In this document: piece by piece, positions 27,144 to 35,261 of the stretch | How the letters are laid out: the number at the start of each line of letters is the position of its first letter | How positions within the stretch are numbered: the stretch's first letter is position 1 | Source of the DNA: Luethyella okanaganae | GTDB lineage: Bacteria; Actinomycetota; Actinomycetes; Actinomycetales; Microbacteriaceae | NCBI RefSeq assembly: GCF_042660285.1 | Contig: NZ_JBHSTP010000001.1 | Location: forward strand, 1,302,001-1,366,000 | Length of the DNA stretch: 64,000 nt | Direction: 5' to 3' | The notes under the pieces: generated by a model | Told to the model about the DNA's origin: nothing | Databases searched by the model: none | What the model saw: the letters and a program-made list of their open reading frames with translations, nothing else | Translations under genes and position numbers: made by a program

Positions 27144-28091
27144 ATGACAAAGCACACCATGCAGGCACTCACCCAGGATATTCTCGGCGGCCCGGAGGTC
27201 CTTTCGCTGACCGAGCAGACGCGACCGGATCCTGGACCGTCCGAGGTACTCGTCAGGGTTCGCGCGACGGGTCTGAGCCCGGCCGACTGGGTGCACCGTC
27301 GCGTCCCCGGCTTCCTCGGGGACGGGCCGAAAGTGCTCGGCTGGGACGTGTCGGGCATCATCGAAGAGGTCGGCCTCGGCGTCACCATCCACAAACCCGG
27401 TGACGAGGTCTTCGGGATGCTCCCCTACCCCCACGGGCACGGAGCCGCCGCCGAATTCGTCGTCTCTCCCGCACGGCACCTCACCCCCAAACCGGCGAAC
27501 ATCGATCACGAGGCTGCCGCAGCCGTGCCGCTGGCAGCACTGACAGCCTGGCAGGCGCTCGTCGATACCGCGGATGTGCGACCGGGGCAGCGGGTCCTCA
27601 TCCACTCCGCCGCCGGCGGGGTCGGCCATCTCGCCGTGCAGATCGCGAAGGCCCGTGGCGCCTACGTGATCGGCACGGCGAGCGCGTCGAATCACGAGTT
27701 GGTCCGATCGCTTGGCGCGGACGAGGTCATCGACTACACGCGCGACGACTTCTCGACGATCGCGCACGATATCGACGCCGTTCTCGACACGATCGGCGGC
27801 GACTACATCCCACGATCTTTGAGAACTCTCCGGCCTGGCGGCGGAGTCATCGTCTCGATCGCCCTCAACAAGGCGACCGACCACCGAGCCGAAGCCTCAG
27901 CGATCGGTGCCCGCCACGAACTGATGCTCGTCGAAGGCGACCAGGCGGGCATGCAAGCGATCGCGGCTCTGATCCGTGCGGGATCCCTTCGGCCCGCGAT
28001 CGCCGCCACCTACCCCTTGCAGCACGCCGACCGCGCCCACGAACTCGGCGAGACTGGCCACGTCGCAGGAAAGATCGTCCTCACCGTGTGA
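27144..28091 (+). CDS. NADP-dependent quinone oxidoreductase / zinc-less alcohol dehydrogenase
   Basis: 315 residues, MDR superfamily: GroES-like N-terminus (VLVRVRATGLSPADW, LGWDVSGIIEEVG) and a Rossmann domain with HSAAGGVGHLAVQIAKARGA, favouring NADPH. No catalytic zinc ligands are visible, pointing to the quinone oxidoreductase or enone reductase branch. The probable target of the divergent GlxA regulator, within a 70-base gap. The start ATG 27144 fits the family; earlier in-frame starts lie inside the regulator gene. Confidence 0.87.
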   Translation: MTKHTMQALTQDILGGPEVLSLTEQTRPDPGPSEVLVRVRATGLSPADWVHRRVPGFLGDGPKVLGWDVSGIIEEVGLGVTIHKPGDEVFGMLPYPHGHGAAAEFVVSPARHLTPKPANIDHEAAAAVPLAALTAWQALVDTADVRPGQRVLIHSAAGGVGHLAVQIAKARGAYVIGTASASNHELVRSLGADEVIDYTRDDFSTIAHDIDAVLDTIGGDYIPRSLRTLRPGGGVIVSIALNKATDHRAEASAIGARHELMLVEGDQAGMQAIAALIRAGSLRPAIAATYPLQHADRAHELGETGHVAGKIVLTV

Positions 28092-28289
28092 CGGGTCAGG
28101 TCAACGGTGTCGACGGAGATCTGTCCCCGTGACCAGCTACGACGGTGCGCAGCAGGCAGTTATACCCTTCTCCATCGCCCGCCGACATGATGCGCCCCGC
28201 TCCGGTCTCGGGATAGCTCATCCATCGGTTGTCGTCTCTCCTCGGGTTCGAGCAGAAGGTGCGGGGCGGCTCCTGGTGCCAGTCGGGTT

Positions 28290-28560
28290 CACGTCTGTAC
28301 ACGGATGAGGGTCTGCTGCCCGGCCGCTATCAGCGCCTTGTTTCTGGCGGTGTGGGCGTAGACGTCGAGACGGCAGACAGTGAGCGTGCGCCCCTGTTTG
28401 AGCACGATGCCGACCGCCTCGAGCTCATCCCGGTCACAGGGGCGGGCAGGGTGATCGTGTACTCCACGGTCGGCACATCGAGAGTGGTGCTGGTGGATGG
28501 GTCGTCGACGGTCACATTCTGAGGCGTTTCGATGCTGTTCGCCCTCACCGCCGGCATCAA
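28290..28560 (-). pseudogene. Frameshifted PaaI-type thioesterase remnant
   Basis: Two reading frames together give the C-terminal half of a hotdog thioesterase: VEYTITLPAPVTG in one, then DELEAVGIVLKQGRTLTVCR and KALIAAGQQTLIRV in the next. The switch point near 28430 corresponds to loss of one base. The N-terminal half, with the catalytic region, is missing or unrecognisable. Confidence 0.7.
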
Positions 28561-28842
28561 CGGTCATCGAGCAGAACTGACAGCTTGGCTGACTCGTTGA
28601 GATGGGGTCGTCGACGGAATCGTGCCGGGTTCAGATAAACACGTGGTCAAGCTCCCATTCGACCACGTGCTTTCGTTGCTTCTCTGCGCGACAAGCATCT
28701 CGCCCAAACCTCACAGCGGTCAGATTATCCGCTACGTTCCGGCGTTATATTTCTGGAGGTTGTGCACTTACAAATACAGGGTGCCTCAACTTCAGATAAG
28801 CGTGGACTCATGGGGGGTGTGGTTGGCAGAGTTGAGTCATCG
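28561..28842. other. Intergenic region with a CACGTG inverted repeat
   Basis: No gene seen. CACGTGGTC (28640-28648) and GACCACGTG (28661-28669) are perfect 9-bp inverted arms separated by 12 bases; the sequence beyond is relatively AT-rich and should contain the promoter of the riboswitch mRNA. Confidence 0.5.
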
Positions 28843-28986
28843 AAGGGGAGTAGTTCCCACCTCCCGCATCAGGTGCGGGTGACGCGGTACGTCGACATAC
28901 TGGCGGTCACAGAGACCAGCCCGGCGTGCCACCCGATGGATTTCGGGCGAACGAGACCTTCGGCCATCACCCTTGGCCGAGGCTCC
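28843..28986 (+). promoter_or_regulatory. yybP-ykoY manganese riboswitch
   Basis: The hallmark segments are present in order: AAGGGGAGTAG (28843-28853), a hairpin CTCCCGCATCAGGTGCGGG, CGTCGACATACTGG, then ACGAGACCTTCGGCC (28951-28965) pairing with GGCCGAGG (28975-28982). This is the yybP-ykoY aptamer, known to bind Mn2+ and switch on exporters. It lies directly before the CaCA-type exporter gene. Confidence 0.9.
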
Positions 28987-28996
28987 GCAACGCGTT

Positions 28997-29022
28997 CTTC
29001 CGGTCAGGACAAGACCGAAGGA
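28997..29022 (+). promoter_or_regulatory. RBS-sequestering hairpin (riboswitch expression platform)
   Basis: CTT-C-CGGTC (28997-29005) can pair with GACCG-AAG (29013-29020) with one bulge; the second arm includes most of the ribosome binding site GAAGGA (29017-29022). This suggests translational control: the site is hidden without Mn2+ and freed when the aptamer folds. The switching itself is inference. Confidence 0.55.
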
Positions 29023-29028
29023 CACACC

Positions 29029-30276
29029 ATGCCAGCTCCGCTGCTTCGGCGCATCATCCTCTGCCTTGCGATCGCCTCACCTGCGGTGATCTTCCGCATC
29101 ACCGGTTTCGCCCCGAACCCGGTTGTCGATCTGTTCGTCTTCGGCGGAGCCGTCGTGGCAGCGTCGTTCCTGCTCGCCTGGGCGGCGGAGGCAGCACAGA
29201 AGGACATCTCGGGCGCCCTCGCGATCGCGATCCTCGCCCTCATTGCCGTACTTCCCGAGTACGCGGTCGATCTGTACTACGCGTTCCGGTCCGGGTTCGA
29301 TGCCTCGTATGAGCAGTTCGCGGCGGCGAACATGACCGGGTCGAACCGTCTTCTTCTCGGCTTCGGTTGGCCACTCGTGGTTATGGTCGCGCTCATCGTC
29401 GCGCGTCAGGCGGCAGTGCGCAACAACACGGCGAAGCCGACATTCCTGCAACTCCCCGGAACGAGCCGGCTGGACATTGGGTTCCTCGCGATTCTCGCCG
29501 TGGTCGCGTTTGCGATCCCACTCATCGGGATGATTCCGATCTGGTTCGGCATCCTCCTGATCCTCGTCTTCGTCGCCTACCTGTGGCGAGCGAGTCGAGT
29601 CCACGACGACGGGGAGAAGGAGTTCGTCGGCATGGCCGCGCACATCGCGAACCTGCCTCAACGAGCCCGGCGCATCACCGTTGCGGGGATGTTCGTCGTG
29701 GCGGCCGCGATCATCCTGGCGTCCGCCGAACCCTTCGCAACCGCGCTCGTCGACTCGGGAAGCGCGCTCGGCATCGACAGCTACTTCCTCGTGCAATGGT
29801 TGGCACCGCTGGCATCTGAAGCGCCGGAGTTCATCGTGGCCGTTCTCTTCGCCCTGCGCGGGATGGGGGCAGCGGCGATCGGAACGCTCATCGCCTCGAA
29901 GATCAACCAGTGGAGTCTCCTTGTCGGCTCACTCCCCGTCGCCCATTTCTTCGGTGGCGGCGGAACCGACCTCGCGCTCGATGCCCGTCAGGTCGAGGAG
30001 TTCGTCCTCACTGCGAGCCAAACGGTCATGGGCGTCGCGATCATCGTCGCACTCCGGTTCCATCGAACCGCAGCGATCGGGCTCGCCGCACTGTTCGCGA
30101 TCCAGTTCCTCGTCACCGACACCACCGGACGCTACATCCTCAGCGCGATTCAGATCGGCGTCGCGATCGTCGCCATTGTCATCCACCGGAAAGACATCCT
30201 GCCGACACTGGCAGCACCCTTCCGGAGGGCAACCATCCCGGAATTGGACCAGGAGCTTGCGAGTTCAAGACGCTGA
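29029..30276 (+). CDS. CaCA-family cation exchanger, putative Mn2+/Ca2+ exporter
   Basis: 415 residues, about 10-11 transmembrane helices in two inverted halves. The alpha repeats are visible as LALIAVLPEYAVDLYYAF and APLASEAPEFIVAVLFA, each with the Pro-Glu pair that forms the ion site. Sodium/calcium exchanger superfamily. The yybP-ykoY riboswitch upstream argues that the physiological substrate includes Mn2+. ATG 29029 follows GAAGGA; earlier in-frame codons would read through the riboswitch. Followed by a zf-TFIIB gene and, convergently, an MntR-like regulator. Confidence 0.88.
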   Translation: MPAPLLRRIILCLAIASPAVIFRITGFAPNPVVDLFVFGGAVVAASFLLAWAAEAAQKDISGALAIAILALIAVLPEYAVDLYYAFRSGFDASYEQFAAANMTGSNRLLLGFGWPLVVMVALIVARQAAVRNNTAKPTFLQLPGTSRLDIGFLAILAVVAFAIPLIGMIPIWFGILLILVFVAYLWRASRVHDDGEKEFVGMAAHIANLPQRARRITVAGMFVVAAAIILASAEPFATALVDSGSALGIDSYFLVQWLAPLASEAPEFIVAVLFALRGMGAAAIGTLIASKINQWSLLVGSLPVAHFFGGGGTDLALDARQVEEFVLTASQTVMGVAIIVALRFHRTAAIGLAALFAIQFLVTDTTGRYILSAIQIGVAIVAIVIHRKDILPTLAAPFRRATIPELDQELASSRR

Positions 30277-30336
30277 CGAAGCCGACCCGAAACGCCCGAC
30301 CAAGACCGACAAACCGACGACGACAAGGATGAATCC

Positions 30337-30591
30337 ATGAAATGCCCCACAGACGGCACGCAGCTCGTCATAAGCGAGCGAAGCGGCATCGAAATCGACT
30401 ACTGCACCGATTGCCGCGGCATCTGGCTCAACCGCGGCGAACTGGACAAGATCATCGACCGCTCAACCGGTCCGATCGGAGGTCACAAGGACTACCACGA
30501 CGGCGGGCGCTCTGATACCCGGCGTGATGGTCAGCAGCCCGCCCGGCGTCGCAGCGGCCCGGAGAGCTGGCTTGGCGACCTCTTCGGTTGA
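30337..30591 (+). CDS. zf-TFIIB domain protein
   Basis: 84 residues. A zinc ribbon, MKCPTDGTQLV with CTDCRGIWLNRGELDKI, occupies the first 40 residues; the rest is a polar Arg/Gly-rich tail ending in LGDLFG. The metal is held by CPxxG and CxxC pairs. It probably shares the mRNA of the exporter (60-base gap). The role is unknown; metal handling or regulation is possible from context. Confidence 0.87.
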   Translation: MKCPTDGTQLVISERSGIEIDYCTDCRGIWLNRGELDKIIDRSTGPIGGHKDYHDGGRSDTRRDGQQPARRRSGPESWLGDLFG

Positions 30592-30608
30592 ACACTCGGC
30601 AGAATTGC

Positions 30609-31313
30609 TCAGCCTCGACCGTCCTGTGGTTCGAGACTCATCCACATTGCGTCGGCGGCGACCATCGGCAACTCCAGAACCACACTGTCCGATTGGTCAT
30701 CATTCGACGCCGAAATCGAGAGCGACCCAGCCGCCTCAAACCTGAACCGGACCTGCAGATTCGTTCCGACCCTGATGCCTCGCTCGTCAAGGTATCGCAA
30801 CAGCTCGGGTTCCCGATCCGAGATCCGAACGATCGTCCCGAATCGCTCGGGCTCCACGTCGCTGACTCGCCGCGCCGAGGATCGCTCCACCGTTCCATCC
30901 GACCTGGGGATCGCGTCGCCGTGAGGGTCGCGATCGGGCCGGCCGAGCACCTCATCGATCCGATCGAGCACACGATCGGAGACAGCGTGCTCAAGGAGGT
31001 CAGCTTCTTCATGCACCTCATCCCACGCGAATCCCAAACGCTGCACCAGGTAGGTCTCGATCAGCCGGTGCCGACGCACCACCTCGATGGCGATCGCGCG
31101 CCCAGTGTCGCTCAGGTCGATCCGTCCATAGGGCTCGTACTCGATCAGCCGGTCCCGAGCGAGTTTCTTCAAATTCCCCGAAACCGACGAGGCCGTGACC
31201 CCCAGAGTCGCAGCAATCTCGTTCGTCGCAATCGGCCGATCCGACCACTCCCGCGCCTTCCAGATCACCTGAAGGTAGTCCTCCGCCATAGTGCTGATCT
31301 GTGGACGAGGCAT
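30609..31313 (-). CDS. mntR: MntR/DtxR-family metalloregulator
   Basis: 234 residues: DtxR winged helix (AEDYLQVIWKAREW, ASSVSGNLKKLARDRLIEY), metal-binding dimerisation domain (RHRLIETYLVQRLGFAWDEV, EEADLLEHAVSD with Glu/His ligands) and a C-terminal FeoA/SH3-like domain. Actinobacterial members respond to Mn2+ or Fe2+; the riboswitch exporter next door favours Mn2+. TAAGAT (complement of 31320-31325) lies 6 bases before ATG, so the mRNA is probably leaderless. The 3' ends of this gene and the zf-TFIIB gene face each other. Confidence 0.87.
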   Translation of the reverse strand: MPRPQISTMAEDYLQVIWKAREWSDRPIATNEIAATLGVTASSVSGNLKKLARDRLIEYEPYGRIDLSDTGRAIAIEVVRRHRLIETYLVQRLGFAWDEVHEEADLLEHAVSDRVLDRIDEVLGRPDRDPHGDAIPRSDGTVERSSARRVSDVEPERFGTIVRISDREPELLRYLDERGIRVGTNLQVRFRFEAAGSLSISASNDDQSDSVVLELPMVAADAMWMSLEPQDGRG

Positions 31314-31500
31314 AGCCCAATCTTAACGAGAAGAGCTGGACCCAGCCATCTCCATCAGCCCAGTCCAACCCGGCTCTCGTCGACGGGAGCCAGTCAAGGG
31401 ATCTGACAAATTCATGGCGGCGCGATCCCTTGCTCCGGATAGCGGACATGCATGAAGTGCACACTGTCCAGATTGTTCGCTGTACCACTCCGGAGATCTG

Positions 31501-31656
31501 ATGGCTCAGATCGCGCTCTTCCACTCCGTGCTCGAGGTGCGGCCCGGAATCCTGGACGCCCCCACCCGACTCCCCCAGCTCTTGATGGCCGCCCTCGACG
31601 GGACGTCGACGCCGTGCGGCGGGTTCTGCTCGATGTCGCAGGGGCACCCTCGGTAG
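31501..31656 (+). pseudogene. 5' fragment of a dienelactone hydrolase gene
   Basis: MAQIALFHSVLEVRPGILDA matches the N-terminus of actinobacterial dienelactone hydrolases; after about 24 codons similarity is lost and the frame stops at 31654. The catalytic Cys/Asp/His region is absent. Apart from this, the 435-base gap 31314-31749 shows no gene. Confidence 0.6.
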
Positions 31657-31749
31657 CGAGGTGAAGACCCGCGCAAACCTCAGCACGAGTCCTCACGATA
31701 ACGAGTCCTCGGCTAAAGCACTCGATCCTCTGCTGGCACGAACGAGGGG

Positions 31750-32151
31750 TCAGAAGGCGGTTAGCCCGGCTTCGGCGACGGAGTGGTCCTGCTCGCCCGA
31801 GCCTCCGCTGACACCCACCGCGCCCACCACAACTCCGTCGCGGACGAGAGGGATGCCGCCGGCGAAGATCGCGACCTTGCCCCCGTTCGTGGTGTGGATG
31901 CCGAAGAACTGCTGGGTCGGCTGTGAATTGTCGCCGAGATCCTTGGTGGAGATGTCGAAGGCCTTCGAGGTCCAGGCCTTGCTGATCGAGATGTTGACGC
32001 TCCCGATCCACGCGCCGTCCTGGCGAACGTGTGCGACGAGGTTGCCGCCGGAGTCGACGACCGCGATGTTCATCGGCTGGCCGATTTCGTCGGCCTTTTT
32101 CTCTGCGGCGGCGATGACACGGCGGGCATCCTCGAGGGTGACATTGGACAT
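31750..32151 (-). CDS. GlcG/HbpS-type heme-binding family protein
   Basis: 133 residues, Haem-degrading/GlcG family (LEDARRVIAAAEKKADEIG, NIAVVDSGGNLVAHVRQDGA, GGIPLVRDGVVVGAVGVSGG). No signal peptide, unlike secreted HbpS, so it is cytoplasmic. Family members occur beside dehydrogenases and may bind heme, cobalamin or small aldehydes. AAGGAG precedes ATG 32151. It lies 46 bases after the formaldehyde dehydrogenase gene on the same strand, so the two form an operon. Confidence 0.87.
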   Translation of the reverse strand: MSNVTLEDARRVIAAAEKKADEIGQPMNIAVVDSGGNLVAHVRQDGAWIGSVNISISKAWTSKAFDISTKDLGDNSQPTQQFFGIHTTNGGKVAIFAGGIPLVRDGVVVGAVGVSGGSGEQDHSVAEAGLTAF

Positions 32152-32197
32152 GCTTGTGCTCCTTAGGTGTTCGCTGAACTCGTAATCGAGATCAGGG

Positions 32198-33418
32198 TCA
32201 GGCGGCGATGTAGCCGTTGGGGTTGAGGACGTACTTGGTGGCAGCGCCCGCATCGAACTCGGCATAGCCCTGCGGGGCGTCGTCCAGCGTGATCGCTTTC
32301 GCGTTGACCGCGGCGGCGATGTGCACCTTGTCGTGCAGGATCGCCATCATGAGCCGACGGTTGTAGCGCATGACCGGACACTGTCCGGTCATGAACGACA
32401 GCGACTTCGCCCACCCGGTGCCGAGACTGATCGACAGCGACCCGACCTTGGCGGCATCGTCGACGGCACCCGGATCCCCGGTGACGTACAGACCCGGGAT
32501 GCCGATCGCCCCGCCTGCGGCGGTCACGCCCATCAGCGAGTTGAGCACCGTGGCGGGTGCCTCCTTCGCCTGTGCGCCGTGTCCTTCGCTGCGCGCCTCG
32601 AAGCCGACGGCGTCGACCGCGGCGTCGACCTCCGGCGCGCCCAAGATCTGCTCAAGCTGGTCGGGCACCGAGCCCTCGCCGACGTTCACGGTCTCGCACC
32701 CAAAGCTGCGCGCCTGCTCCAGGCGGTCCTCGTTGAGGTCGCCGACGATCACGACGGCTGCTCCGAGCAGCTGCGCACCGGCGGCCGCGGCAAGACCCAC
32801 AGGTCCGGCGCCGGCGATGTACACGGTCGAGCCGACGCCCACGCCGGCGGTGACGGCTCCGTGGAAGCCGGTGGGGAAGATGTCGGACAGCATCGCGAGG
32901 TCGAGGATCTTCTCCAACGCCTGGTCGCGGTCCGGGAACTTCAGCAGATTCCAGTCAGCGTATGGCACGAGCACGTACTCGGCCTGACCGCCGACCCACC
33001 CACCCATGTCGACGTAGCCATACGCGCTGCCGGGCCGATCGGGATTGACGTTCAGACAGATGCCGGTCTTGCCCTCCTTGCAGTTGCGGCACCGGCCGCA
33101 GGCGATGTTGAAAGGCACCGAGACGATATCGCCGACCTCGATGAACTCGACGTCCGGACCCACCTCAACGACCTCGCCGGTGATCTCGTGACCGAGCACC
33201 AATCCGGCGGGTGCGGTAGTGCGGCCCCGTACCATGTGCTGGTCGGATCCGCAGATGTTCGTGGCCACGGTGCGCAGGATCGCCCCGTGCAGGATCTTCC
33301 GACCGATGTTGGCGGGGTTTACGCCGGGGCCGTCATGCAGCTCGAAGTCAGGGTAGTTCGTGTCGATCACCTTCACGACACCGGGCCCCTCGTAGGCGAC
33401 CGCTCTATTTCCAGACAT
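32198..33418 (-). CDS. fdhA: Glutathione-independent formaldehyde dehydrogenase
   Basis: Oxidises formaldehyde to formate with NAD+ without a thiol cofactor. 406 residues of the zinc MDR family with the Pseudomonas FdhA-type insertions. Catalytic zinc site: Cys56 (NICGSDQH) and His77-Glu78 (GHE). Structural zinc cysteines are 107, 110, 113 and 121 (CGRCRNCKEGKTGIC). NAD site: YIAGAGPVGLAAAAG. ATG 33418 follows AGGAAGGA; long in-frame upstream extensions are not coding. Divergent from a histidine-kinase/LuxR fusion regulator, the probable sensor. Confidence 0.93.
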   Translation of the reverse strand: MSGNRAVAYEGPGVVKVIDTNYPDFELHDGPGVNPANIGRKILHGAILRTVATNICGSDQHMVRGRTTAPAGLVLGHEITGEVVEVGPDVEFIEVGDIVSVPFNIACGRCRNCKEGKTGICLNVNPDRPGSAYGYVDMGGWVGGQAEYVLVPYADWNLLKFPDRDQALEKILDLAMLSDIFPTGFHGAVTAGVGVGSTVYIAGAGPVGLAAAAGAQLLGAAVVIVGDLNEDRLEQARSFGCETVNVGEGSVPDQLEQILGAPEVDAAVDAVGFEARSEGHGAQAKEAPATVLNSLMGVTAAGGAIGIPGLYVTGDPGAVDDAAKVGSLSISLGTGWAKSLSFMTGQCPVMRYNRRLMMAILHDKVHIAAAVNAKAITLDDAPQGYAEFDAGAATKYVLNPNGYIAA

Positions 33419-33511
33419 CCTCTGTCCTTCCTCTCGGAGCGACTCGTGCTCGCTCTCTTCGAGCTTGATCGTTCCGTTCGTGTAGTGCGATCCCTCCTCG
33501 GAGTCGTTCCC

Positions 33512-33529
33512 CCTACCCGAACGGGTAGG
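33512..33529. promoter_or_regulatory. Perfect palindrome between fdhA and its regulator
   Basis: CCTACCCG-AA-CGGGTAGG, an 18-bp perfect dyad, lies 94 bases before fdhA and 19 before the regulator start. A -10 TAGGCT for the regulator follows at 33536-33541, so the dyad occupies its -35 region. Likely operator of the LuxR-type HTH. Confidence 0.75.
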
Positions 33530-33547
33530 AAGCCATAGGCTGGATGC

Positions 33548-34852
33548 ATGAGCCCACCGACGGCAAACTCGGTTCAGGATGATGTCGCCTACACCGACGC
33601 TGCCCGCGGCGTAGACACCCTTCGCGGGCTGGCTGAAGTACTCACCGCACCGCCCACCCTCATTCCGCAGCGACTGTCGACCTTCCTCGCTCCGCTGATC
33701 TCGCATTCCGCCCTCGTCTTCCTCGTAGCTGACGCCGCGGGAGCGCAGCGAGAGGGCGCGGGAGCGGACTCGTTCGTCGATGGAGTCTCCTTCCTCGCGC
33801 TGGACGAACTGCGACGGATGCTCGGACCGGGGCACACACGGCGAGGCTCGATTCAGACCGCATCCGGAGATGTCGACGCGTTCCAGGCGTTGTCGACCAA
33901 CGGCGCCCTGCTGGTCCTCGCTGAAGCGGGCGGTGAGCACAGCGATGCGGCGGTGCTGGAGCTTTGGAACATCGTGGCCCTGCGGGTCCAGGAACTGGCC
34001 GATACCGCGCCCCCCGACTATCTGCAACGCGCGCGCGCGACGACGAGCGTGCGCATGGAGGCGCTGACCGAATTGGCCGACGAGTACTCCACGACGCTCG
34101 AATCCGTCCTTGCCGTGCTGCGGTCCTCGACCCTGGACGACCGCGCGGCGCGGCGAACGGCGACTCAGACCGCCGCCGAAGGGATGGTCCATCTGCGTAC
34201 CGCGAGCGATCGCGTCCGCACCTTCACTGAGGAGCCCGTCACGACTGCGTTCGAGCGCCTCCGCGACGACCTGCGGCCGCTCGTGCGCTACCGCGACATC
34301 GATGTCCAGTTCGTCGAGCCGCCGATCGACGGACGCGCGCTGCCCAGCGAGATCGCGCACGGTGCGCGTGCGGTCGTACGCGGCTTGATCCTCGCCCTGG
34401 TCGACCGGCACGATGTCAGCCGTGTACGCGTGCAATGGGATTGCGACGGGACGAACCTGCTGATCAACGTTCGTGATGACGGACCCGGTGACCTCTCCGA
34501 CGAGAGCGTGCAGCTTCGCCTCGTGCGTCAGCGCGTGGTCGCCCTCAACGGCAGGCTCTCACGCGAGGCCACTCCGGGATGGGGAACAGAGATGTCGGTG
34601 GCGATGCCCCTGGATCCGCCCACTGCTTCCGCCGTTGCACCGTCGGAATGGGATCTCGGCCCGCGCGAGGCCGAGGTGCTGGGGCTGCTGATCGCGGGGC
34701 AGCGCAATCGCGAGATCGCGACCAACCTGAGCATCAGTGAGAACACGGTCAAATTCCACGTCGCAAAGATCTTCCGCAAACTGGGCGTCAGGTCGCGCGC
34801 CGAAGCGACCGCGTTCGTCCTGGCGCACCGGCCGGGCGCCGCCCGCCCCTGA
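33548..34852 (+). CDS. Histidine-kinase-like ATPase fused to LuxR HTH
   Basis: 434 residues. An N-terminal sensor-like region of about 160 residues comes first, then a helical dimerisation-like segment (RMEALTELADEYSTTLESVLAVL), a GHKL ATPase-like region with VRDDGPGDLSDESVQLRLVR and TPGWGTEMSVAMPLD, and a C-terminal LuxR/GerE HTH (about 370-434, LGPREAEVLGLLIAGQRNRE). No phosphoacceptor His in a standard H-box and no receiver domain are evident, so this looks like a one-protein sensor-regulator. TAGGCT at 33536 predicts a leaderless mRNA. It probably controls fdhA and the heme-binding gene through the palindrome. Confidence 0.8.
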   Translation: MSPPTANSVQDDVAYTDAARGVDTLRGLAEVLTAPPTLIPQRLSTFLAPLISHSALVFLVADAAGAQREGAGADSFVDGVSFLALDELRRMLGPGHTRRGSIQTASGDVDAFQALSTNGALLVLAEAGGEHSDAAVLELWNIVALRVQELADTAPPDYLQRARATTSVRMEALTELADEYSTTLESVLAVLRSSTLDDRAARRTATQTAAEGMVHLRTASDRVRTFTEEPVTTAFERLRDDLRPLVRYRDIDVQFVEPPIDGRALPSEIAHGARAVVRGLILALVDRHDVSRVRVQWDCDGTNLLINVRDDGPGDLSDESVQLRLVRQRVVALNGRLSREATPGWGTEMSVAMPLDPPTASAVAPSEWDLGPREAEVLGLLIAGQRNREIATNLSISENTVKFHVAKIFRKLGVRSRAEATAFVLAHRPGAARP

Positions 34853-35029
34853 GGCGACGGCTCCGCGGTTTCTGCCCGACATGGAACGGCACATCTGGGT
34901 AACAACGACGGGCGTGATCGATGAACGCTGGCACAGGATCGACACCCTCGACGTCGTAGCCCTACGCATGGAGCCAGGCCGTCCAGTGTCCCGGCCCGCA
35001 CCCGACAAACGGGCAACCGAGCAACGGGT

Positions 35030-35197
35030 ATGGACGCCGAGGAAAGACAGCGAGCCTCGTCCCTGTACGAGAGCGGGATAACGCTCGCGCAGATCGCTCA
35101 TCATTTGGGCATTGGCGATGACATGGTACGTCAGGCGGTGCTGGATGAGGGCGGTCGGATTCGATCGCGAGGCCCTCGTCCTCAGTTGAGTAAGTGA
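35030..35197 (+). CDS. Small helix-turn-helix protein (probable remnant)
   Basis: 55 residues with one HTH (RASSLYESGITLAQIAHHLG) and a C-terminal GGRIRSRGPRP. It closely resembles the second HTH of the protein at 37.4-38.0 kb (AARLYAAGMTLAQVATQLGI). Proteins of this type normally have two such repeats and are found beside resolvases, so this may be the 3' part of a decayed gene. The rest of the gap 34853-35261 shows nothing else recognisable. Confidence 0.5.
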   Translation: MDAEERQRASSLYESGITLAQIAHHLGIGDDMVRQAVLDEGGRIRSRGPRPQLSK

Positions 35198-35261
35198 GTA
35201 AGTAGGGCTCCTGTTTCGGATCGGTGGCGTGCATTGCGGCCATGACTTGCGCGGGGCACGC

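Noticed and set aside
32198..34435. Possible 745-residue N-terminally extended formaldehyde dehydrogenase
   Set aside because: The extra part runs antisense to the LuxR fusion gene, and FdhA has its own ribosome binding site and start at 33418.
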